Assembly: GCA_025351745.1 (NCBI GenBank)
Contig: JANXVI010000021.1
Span: forward strand, 1 to 37,929
Direction of reading: 5' to 3'
DNA: 37,929 nt
Source of the DNA: Rhodoferax sp.
Lineage (GTDB): Bacteria > Pseudomonadota > Gammaproteobacteria > Burkholderiales > Burkholderiaceae_C
Shown one piece after another: positions 33,005-37,929 of this stretch (position 1 is its first letter; each line of letters opens with the position of its first letter). The translations under genes were made by a program, and so were the position numbers. Under the pieces are notes generated by a model, which saw nothing but the letters and a program-made list of their open reading frames with translations, was not told the DNA's origin and did no database searches.

Positions 33005-33931
33005 CTAGCTCCCCTGACCGGTCTGTAAGCGCACTTTGACCTGCAATTCGCGGGCGACCTGCTCGCCCAGCAGCGTTGCAGACGGCGCATCGGGTGCAGC
33101 GCCATGGGCTTGCGCATGGACCAAGGGCAGCGCCCCCTCGGGGTCGCCCCAGGTGGCGCGGATGTTCAGGCGGTCTCCCTGCACGGTGGCGTAGGCGGCC
33201 AACGGCATGGAGCAGCTTCCACCCATGACACGGCTGACCGCCCGCTCGGCCGATACGGCGCGCCAGGTGGGTACATGCAGCAGGACTTGCAGCATCTCAA
33301 CCAAGTCGGCGCGGTCGGTGCGCACTTCAATGCCCAATGCACCCTGACCCGCCGCCGGCAGCATCTGTTCCGGTTCAAACGTTGCGCGAATGCGCTGTGC
33401 CAGTCCCAGGCGCTTGAGTCCGGCTGCAGCCAGCACGATGCCGTCGTACATGCCATCGTCCAGTTTCTTCAAGCGGGTGTCGAGATTGCCACGCAAACCC
33501 TCAATCTTGAGGTCCGGGCGCAACGCCCGCAGCAGCGCCATGCGTCGCAGACTCGAGGTGCCCACCACGGAGCCCTGCGGCAAATCGGCCAGCGACGCGT
33601 AGCGGCTAGAGACCCAGGCATCGCGTGGGTCCTCACGCTCCATCACGCAGACAAGGCTGAAACCCTCTGGCAACTCCATGGGAACGTCTTTGAGCGAATG
33701 CACCGCCAGGTCAGCTTGACCGGCTTCCAGCGCCATCTCCAGCTCCTTGACAAACAGGCCTTTGCCGCCGACCTTACTCAAGGAGCGATCCAGAATCTGG
33801 TCGCCGCGCGTGGTCATGCCCAGCAGCGCGACGGTGTGGCCCTGTTGTTCCAGCAATGTTTTCACATGCTCGGCCTGCCAAAGCGCCAGTCGACTCTCGC
33901 GGGTGGCAATCGTTAATTTGTGTGCAAGCAT
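33005..33931 (-). CDS. hemC: Porphobilinogen deaminase (hydroxymethylbilane synthase)
   Basis: HemC joins four porphobilinogens into hydroxymethylbilane on a dipyrromethane cofactor. The 308-residue protein contains [13 protein letters not shown] (7-19), the catalytic Asp82 region [14 protein letters not shown], the Arg-rich substrate-binding part [24 protein letters not shown], and the cofactor Cys240 in [12 protein letters not shown]. The ATG at 33931 is only 61 bp from the ppc start on the opposite strand, so promoters for both must lie in this short gap. It heads the hemC-D-X-Y operon. Confidence 0.97.
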   Translation of the reverse strand: MLAHKLTIATRESRLALWQAEHVKTLLEQQGHTVALLGMTTRGDQILDRSLSKVGGKGLFVKELEMALEAGQADLAVHSLKDVPMELPEGFSLVCVMEREDPRDAWVSSRYASLADLPQGSVVGTSSLRRMALLRALRPDLKIEGLRGNLDTRLKKLDDGMYDGIVLAAAGLKRLGLAQRIRATFEPEQMLPAAGQGALGIEVRTDRADLVEMLQVLLHVPTWRAVSAERAVSRVMGGSCSMPLAAYATVQGDRLNIRATWGDPEGALPLVHAQAHGAAPDAPSATLLGEQVARELQVKVRLQTGQGS

Positions 33932-33992
33932 GGCCTAGTCGTCGTAACCTATTTGTAATCTATAGCGAGTGGGCAATGCTAGCATGGGCACC

Positions 33993-36986
33993 ATGAAAAA
34001 TGTATCTGCCCCAGCCCCCGCCAAGCGCGCGAAGGACAATGAACGCCCGCTGGTTGAAGACATCCGCCTGCTGGGCCGAATACTGGGCGATGAAATCCGC
34101 GAGCAAGAGGGCAATGCCGCATTTGAGCTCATCGAAAAGATCCGCACGCTGTCTGTCGCCTTCCGCCGCGATGCGGACCAGGACGCCGACAAGGCGCTAA
34201 AAAAATTACTGAAGAGCCTCAGCGGCGACCAGACGGTGAGCGTGATCCGTGCCTTCACCTATTTTTCACATTTGGCCAACCTGGCGGAAGACCGCCACCA
34301 CATCCGCCGCCGCGCCATCCACGAGCGCGCGGGTGACACGCAAGAAGGCAGCGTGGAAGTGGCCATGTCGCGCCTGCGCTGGGCCGGCATCTCTCCCAAG
34401 ACCATCTCCCATACCCTGGCCCAAAGCTATGTGTCGCCGGTGCTCACTGCCCACCCGACCGAAGTGCAGCGCAAGAGCATTCTGGATGCCGAGCGCGGTA
34501 TTGCGCGCCTGCTGACCGAGCGCGACGAGATCAAGATGCGCGGCGCTTTTTTTGAAAACAAAAAAGATGCGCTCACCGCACGCGAACTCGCTGCCAACGA
34601 AGCCCTGATGCGCGCACGCGTGATGCAGTTGTGGCAAACACGGCTCTTGCGCTTCAACAAACTGACCGTGGCAGACGAGGTCGAAAATGCGCTGAGCTAT
34701 TACGAATCGACTTTCTTGCGCGAGATCCCCAAGCTCTACGCCAACCTGGAGCAATTACTGGGTAACAACCAGCCGGTACATAGCTTTTTGCGCATGGGCC
34801 AATGGATTGGTGGCGACCGCGATGGCAACCCCAATGTCAGTGCGCAGACGCTGGATTACGCGCTGCGCCGCCAAGCCGAGGTGGCGCTGCGCCACTACTT
34901 GACCGAAGTGCATTACCTGGGGGGTGAACTGTCGGTATCCGCCATGCTCAACGATTGCACACCCGATATGAAGGCCTTGGCCGAAAGCTCGCCCGACCTG
35001 AACGTGCACCGGATGGATGAACCCTATCGCCGCGCACTAACCGGTGTCTATGCACGCCTAGCAGCGACGCTGCTAAAGCTCACCGGCACCGAAGCTGCGC
35101 GCCACGCCGTAGCGCCGCAAAACCCCTACGCGCGCTCCGAAGACTTTGCGTCCGAGCTGCGCACCATCGAGGCATCGCTGAAGGCCAACCACGGCTCAGC
35201 CCTGGTGGCAGAGCGGTTGCATCCGCTGATACGCGCGGTCGAGGTCTTTGGCTTCCATCTGGCAACCGTAGACCTGCGCCAAAGCTCGGACAAGCATGAG
35301 GAAGTGGTTGCCGAAATGCTGGCCACTGCACGCATTGAGCCCAACTACTGCAGACTGGACGAAGCCGCCAAGCGCACGCTGCTCATGGGCTTGTTGGGTG
35401 ACGCCCGCGCGCTGCAGGTGCACGGCGTCACCTACTCGGCCCACACGCAAGGCGAACTGGCTATTTTCTCCATGGCCAAGGTCATGCGTGAGCGCTTTGG
35501 CGAGAATGCCATCCGCCACTACATCATCAGCCACACCGAGACGGTCAGCGATTTACTGGAAGTGTTGTTACTGCAAAAGGAAGTGGGCCTGATGCGTGGC
35601 GTGCTCAACGAGAAGCCCATGCAACCCATATCGGGGTCGCCCCAGGTCGGGTTAGCCCCCTTGGGGGGCAGCGACCCGCACAGAGCCGGAGCGTGGGGGC
35701 CCGTGTGTGACCTGATCGTCGTGCCGCTCTTCGAGACCATTGAAGACTTGCGCAACGCCGCACCCATCATGCGCGAGCTTTATGCGTTACCGGGTATTGC
35801 CGCGTTGGTGCGGCGCAGCGGTGGCGAGCAGGACATCATGCTGGGCTACTCCGACAGCAACAAGGACGGCGGTATTTTCACCAGCAACTGGGAGCTGTAC
35901 CGGGCCGAAATCGCGCTGGTCGAATTGTTTGACGAAATGGCAAGCCACGGCTTAAGCGTCGGCGGGTCGCCCCAAGGCGCGAGAGCCCCCTCGGGGAGCA
36001 GCAAGGACACGCCAATGCCGAGCGTGGGGATCACATCAATCAAGCTGCGCATGTTCCATGGCCGTGGCGGTACCGTGGGGCGCGGAGGCGGACCCAGCTA
36101 CGAAGCAATTCTGGCCCAGCCCCCGGGCACCGTGCGCGGTCAGATCCGCCTGACCGAACAAGGCGAGGTGATTGGCTCCAAATACGCCAACCCCGAGATC
36201 GGTCGGCGCAACCTCGAAACCCTGGTCGCCGCTACGTTGGAGGCCACACTGCTGCAACCCACCAAATCGGCTACTCCAGCCTTTCTGGAAGCCGCGGCCG
36301 AACTCTCCCGCAACAGTATGGCAGCCTACCGCGCGCTGGTGTACGAGACCCCCGGCTTCACCGAATATTTCTTCAGCTCAACGCCCATCCGCGAAATTGC
36401 CGAACTGAACATCGGATCGCGCCCCGCGTCGCGCAAAGCATCACAACGCATTGAAGATCTGCGCGCTATTCCCTGGGGCTTCAGCTGGGGCCAATGCCGC
36501 CTGACCCTGCCCGGCTGGTACGGCTTTGGCTCGGCCGTGCAAAGTTTCATCACCTGCGGCACGCCAGCGGAGCAAAAAGAACGCATTGCCCTGCTCCAGA
36601 AAATGTATCGCCAGTGGCCGTTCTTCAAAACCTTGCTGTCGAACATGGACATGGTCATGGCCAAAAGCGATCTGGCGCTGGCATCGCGCTACTCCGAGCT
36701 GGTAGCCGATGCGCGGTTACGCAAGAAGATATTCACTGCAATTGAAGCCGAGTGGCACAGCACTGCCCAGGCCCTGTCCACCATCACCGGTGACAAAAAC
36801 CGCCTGGCCAACAATGCCGCGCTGCAGCGCTCCATCCGCCACCGCTTTCCGTACATCGACCCGCTGCACCACTTGCAGGTGGAACTGATACGCCGCTACC
36901 GCGCCGGTCAGGTCGATGAGCGGTTGCAGCGCGGCATACACATCTCGATCAACGGGATTGCGGCGGGTTTGCGCAATACGGGTTAG
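33993..36986 (+). CDS. ppc: Phosphoenolpyruvate carboxylase with two repeat-derived insertions
   Basis: PEPC carboxylates phosphoenolpyruvate to oxaloacetate, replenishing the TCA cycle. From the ATG at 33993 it has 997 residues, longer than the ~880 of E. coli. His154 lies in LTAHPTE, the signature YSDSNKDGG and the [14 protein letters not shown] catalytic loop are intact, and it ends with the canonical AAGLRNTG, so it is probably active. Two stretches absent from the family alignment I remember, at about residues 548-570 (starts GSPQ) and 658-680 (starts GSPQ), are encoded by two copies of a dispersed GC-rich repeat, both read in the same frame. A GTG at 33969 or ATG at 33984 are alternative starts. 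Confidence 0.95.
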   Translation: MKNVSAPAPAKRAKDNERPLVEDIRLLGRILGDEIREQEGNAAFELIEKIRTLSVAFRRDADQDADKALKKLLKSLSGDQTVSVIRAFTYFSHLANLAEDRHHIRRRAIHERAGDTQEGSVEVAMSRLRWAGISPKTISHTLAQSYVSPVLTAHPTEVQRKSILDAERGIARLLTERDEIKMRGAFFENKKDALTARELAANEALMRARVMQLWQTRLLRFNKLTVADEVENALSYYESTFLREIPKLYANLEQLLGNNQPVHSFLRMGQWIGGDRDGNPNVSAQTLDYALRRQAEVALRHYLTEVHYLGGELSVSAMLNDCTPDMKALAESSPDLNVHRMDEPYRRALTGVYARLAATLLKLTGTEAARHAVAPQNPYARSEDFASELRTIEASLKANHGSALVAERLHPLIRAVEVFGFHLATVDLRQSSDKHEEVVAEMLATARIEPNYCRLDEAAKRTLLMGLLGDARALQVHGVTYSAHTQGELAIFSMAKVMRERFGENAIRHYIISHTETVSDLLEVLLLQKEVGLMRGVLNEKPMQPISGSPQVGLAPLGGSDPHRAGAWGPVCDLIVVPLFETIEDLRNAAPIMRELYALPGIAALVRRSGGEQDIMLGYSDSNKDGGIFTSNWELYRAEIALVELFDEMASHGLSVGGSPQGARAPSGSSKDTPMPSVGITSIKLRMFHGRGGTVGRGGGPSYEAILAQPPGTVRGQIRLTEQGEVIGSKYANPEIGRRNLETLVAATLEATLLQPTKSATPAFLEAAAELSRNSMAAYRALVYETPGFTEYFFSSTPIREIAELNIGSRPASRKASQRIEDLRAIPWGFSWGQCRLTLPGWYGFGSAVQSFITCGTPAEQKERIALLQKMYRQWPFFKTLLSNMDMVMAKSDLALASRYSELVADARLRKKIFTAIEAEWHSTAQALSTITGDKNRLANNAALQRSIRHRFPYIDPLHHLQVELIRRYRAGQVDERLQRGIHISINGIAAGLRNTG
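35634..35701 (+). repeat. GC-rich repeat copy 5, in frame inside ppc
   Basis: Starts GGGTCGCCCCAGG, contains the palindromic GCCCCCTTGGGGGGC, then CCGCACAGAGCCGGAGCGTG and GGGGCC. It is translated as [20 protein letters not shown] followed by WGP, between the conserved blocks [12 protein letters not shown] and [15 protein letters not shown]. The reverse complement of its second half matches the intergenic copy at 539-581. Confidence 0.85.
35964..36030 (+). repeat. GC-rich repeat copy 6, in frame inside ppc
   Basis: Starts GGGTCGCCCCAAGG, contains GCCCCCTCGGGGAGCAGC, then ACACGCCAATGCCGAGCGTG and GGG. It is translated as [20 protein letters not shown] followed by VG, between [10 protein letters not shown] and [12 protein letters not shown]. 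It begins in the same codon phase as copy 5, with 29 of the first 36 bases identical. Confidence 0.85.
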
Positions 36987-36997
36987 TGCCTTTTCAG

Positions 36998-37046
36998 CCG
37001 GTAGCCCTCGTCGGATAAGCGTACTTCGCTATGAATTGTATAGCGA
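36998..37046. repeat. GCTAT-type dispersed repeat after ppc
   Basis: TAGCCCTCGTC (37002-37012) followed, 26 bp from its start, by a TCGCTAT-gaattgt-ATAGCGA hairpin (37026-37046). It lies 11 bp after the ppc stop and matches the copy in the rne leader. Confidence 0.7.
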
Positions 37047-37173
37047 CCTTCATCCTAGTAGCCATGGAATGTGAATGAGTCCACAATGGGCTCCCCTTTG
37101 CCGGTTTTGAAGCTTCGGGTAGCCGGCAGTTCTTTGGCGTCTTGACGACAACAATGGGATTGAGGAGATCACT

Positions 37174-37929
37174 ATGAAGTTTCTAGCAATGCTCTTGGCT
37201 GCGGGGGTCCTGACCGCTTGTGGCGGTGGCAGTGGCGGTGGCAGCTACACAACCCCACCGACGACGCCGGTTGCGACCTGTACTCCATTTGCCGATAGTT
37301 TTGGGCGGACGGTAAGCTGCGCCGATATGAACGCCCTCGCTGGCGCCAATCTGGGGTTTTTGGAGGGTGGATCTGGAGACGGATCGGGAGGCAGTGCAGG
37401 AGACGGTGGCGCGGATGGCGGCGCGGGCGATGGCGCACCGATTGCCAACACGGCCCTGAAGTTTGTCGACATCAACGGCAAGGAAGTCAACACCACTACC
37501 GACGGCACCGGATATTTCCGCATTAGCCTGCGTGGCATGAAGGCGCCGCTTGTCGCAACCGTGATGCGCGCCACCAAACCGTGGAAAAGCATGTTGGTGC
37601 AAGACATTGTGCGGGCCCCGGCAAATCGCAAGTTCTACACCATCAACCTCACGGGATTGACCGATGTCGTGGCGTCGGCAGTGGCCAAAGCGGACGGCCT
37701 CACCGGAGCCCAGGCACTGACGCCGGCCGCAGTGGCGCGGCAAAAGGCTCTGGTTCCGGCGATCATCACTGCCGTCAACACGTCAATCAGCCCCCAGATC
37801 ACTGCGGCCGGCCTCAACCCGACGACATTTGATCCGCTTGCTGCGCCGTTCCAGGCGGTGGCAACGGACAGCTACGACAAACTACTGGAAAGCGTGGTGA
37901 TCACAAAGGATCCTACAACCGGCAATTCG
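37174..37929 (+). CDS. Predicted lipoprotein with carboxypeptidase-regulatory-like domain, 3'-truncated
   Basis: The frame opens at ATG 37174 with GAGGAG 6 bases upstream and stays open for 252 codons to the right edge, where it is cut without a stop. It begins MKFLAMLLAAGVLTAC, a lipoprotein signal peptide with lipobox LTAC and lipidated Cys16, followed by Gly/Ser-rich linkers (CGGGSGGGS; residues ~65-86 rich in Gly, Asp and Ser). Residues ~87-135 (GAPIANTALKFVDINGKEV, then TTTDGTGYFRISLRG) resemble a carboxypeptidase-regulatory-like beta-sandwich. An Ala-rich helical part (about 160-240) follows. It would be anchored in the outer or inner membrane. Function is unknown. Confidence 0.85.
   Translation, partial: MKFLAMLLAAGVLTACGGGSGGGSYTTPPTTPVATCTPFADSFGRTVSCADMNALAGANLGFLEGGSGDGSGGSAGDGGADGGAGDGAPIANTALKFVDINGKEVNTTTDGTGYFRISLRGMKAPLVATVMRATKPWKSMLVQDIVRAPANRKFYTINLTGLTDVVASAVAKADGLTGAQALTPAAVARQKALVPAIITAVNTSISPQITAAGLNPTTFDPLAAPFQAVATDSYDKLLESVVITKDPTTGNS

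Noticed and set aside
33124-33160. GC-rich stretch in hemC (GCCCCCTCGGGGTCGCCCCA) that resembles pieces of the ppc repeat
   Set aside because: The two blocks occur in the reverse order to the repeat, and they encode the normal HemC residues TWGDPEG, so chance similarity in a GC-rich gene is the better explanation.

Overview
This window is a housekeeping stretch of a betaproteobacterial chromosome, most probably from the Comamonadaceae (Rhodoferax/Polaromonas-like). That placement is inferred from protein style, from the gene order (acpS-pdxJ-recO-era-rnc-lepB-lepA-mucD-rseB-rseA-rpoE-fab cluster-plsX-rpmF-yceD, then rluC/rne, then hemY-hemX-hemD-hemC/ppc) and from GC-rich and GCTAT...ATAGC-type dispersed repeats that I recall as common in that family. 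I see no rRNA, tRNA, IS element, prophage or CRISPR array.

Layout. Positions 1-7311 (minus strand): the 5' end of uvrC, acpS, pdxJ, recO, era, rnc, a small DUF4845 membrane protein, lepB and lepA, many of them overlapping or closely spaced. Positions 7312-7795: a 484-bp gap holding terminators, a possible short transcript and a DnaA-box-like cluster. Positions 7796-12050 (minus): the envelope-stress module mucD/degP, rseB, rseA, rpoE and a small membrane protein coupled to rpoE. Positions 12077-18642 (minus): fatty-acid and phospholipid genes fabF, acpP, fabG, fabD, fabH, plsX, then rpmF and yceD. Positions 18668-20040 (plus): maf and an RsmI-like methyltransferase. Positions 20066-22201 (minus): an S49 peptidase, a Rieske protein and a HAD phosphatase. 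Positions 22286-23917 (plus): a DUF805 membrane protein and a membrane-bound M48 peptidase. Positions 23986-28628: rluC (minus) and rne (plus), diverging around a ~490-bp leader. Positions 28736-33931 (minus): a degenerate GGDEF protein, hemY, hemX, hemD, hemC. Positions 33993-36986 (plus): ppc. Position 37174 to the end (plus): a lipoprotein gene cut by the window edge.

The genes form three working sets: lipid synthesis (acpS makes the holo-form of the ACP that the fab enzymes use; plsX passes acyl groups to phospholipid), envelope quality control (RpoE with its RseA/RseB control and MucD protease, plus LepB, the S49 peptidase and the M48 peptidase), and RNA processing/translation (rnc, era, lepA, rluC, rne, rpmF).

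No clearly new multi-gene system is visible. The most unusual signal is repeat DNA inside coding sequence: two copies of a ~70-bp GC-rich repeat sit in frame inside ppc, and a copy of a second repeat family appears to form part of the N-terminal extension of Era. Relatives of both repeats occur between genes in the same window.
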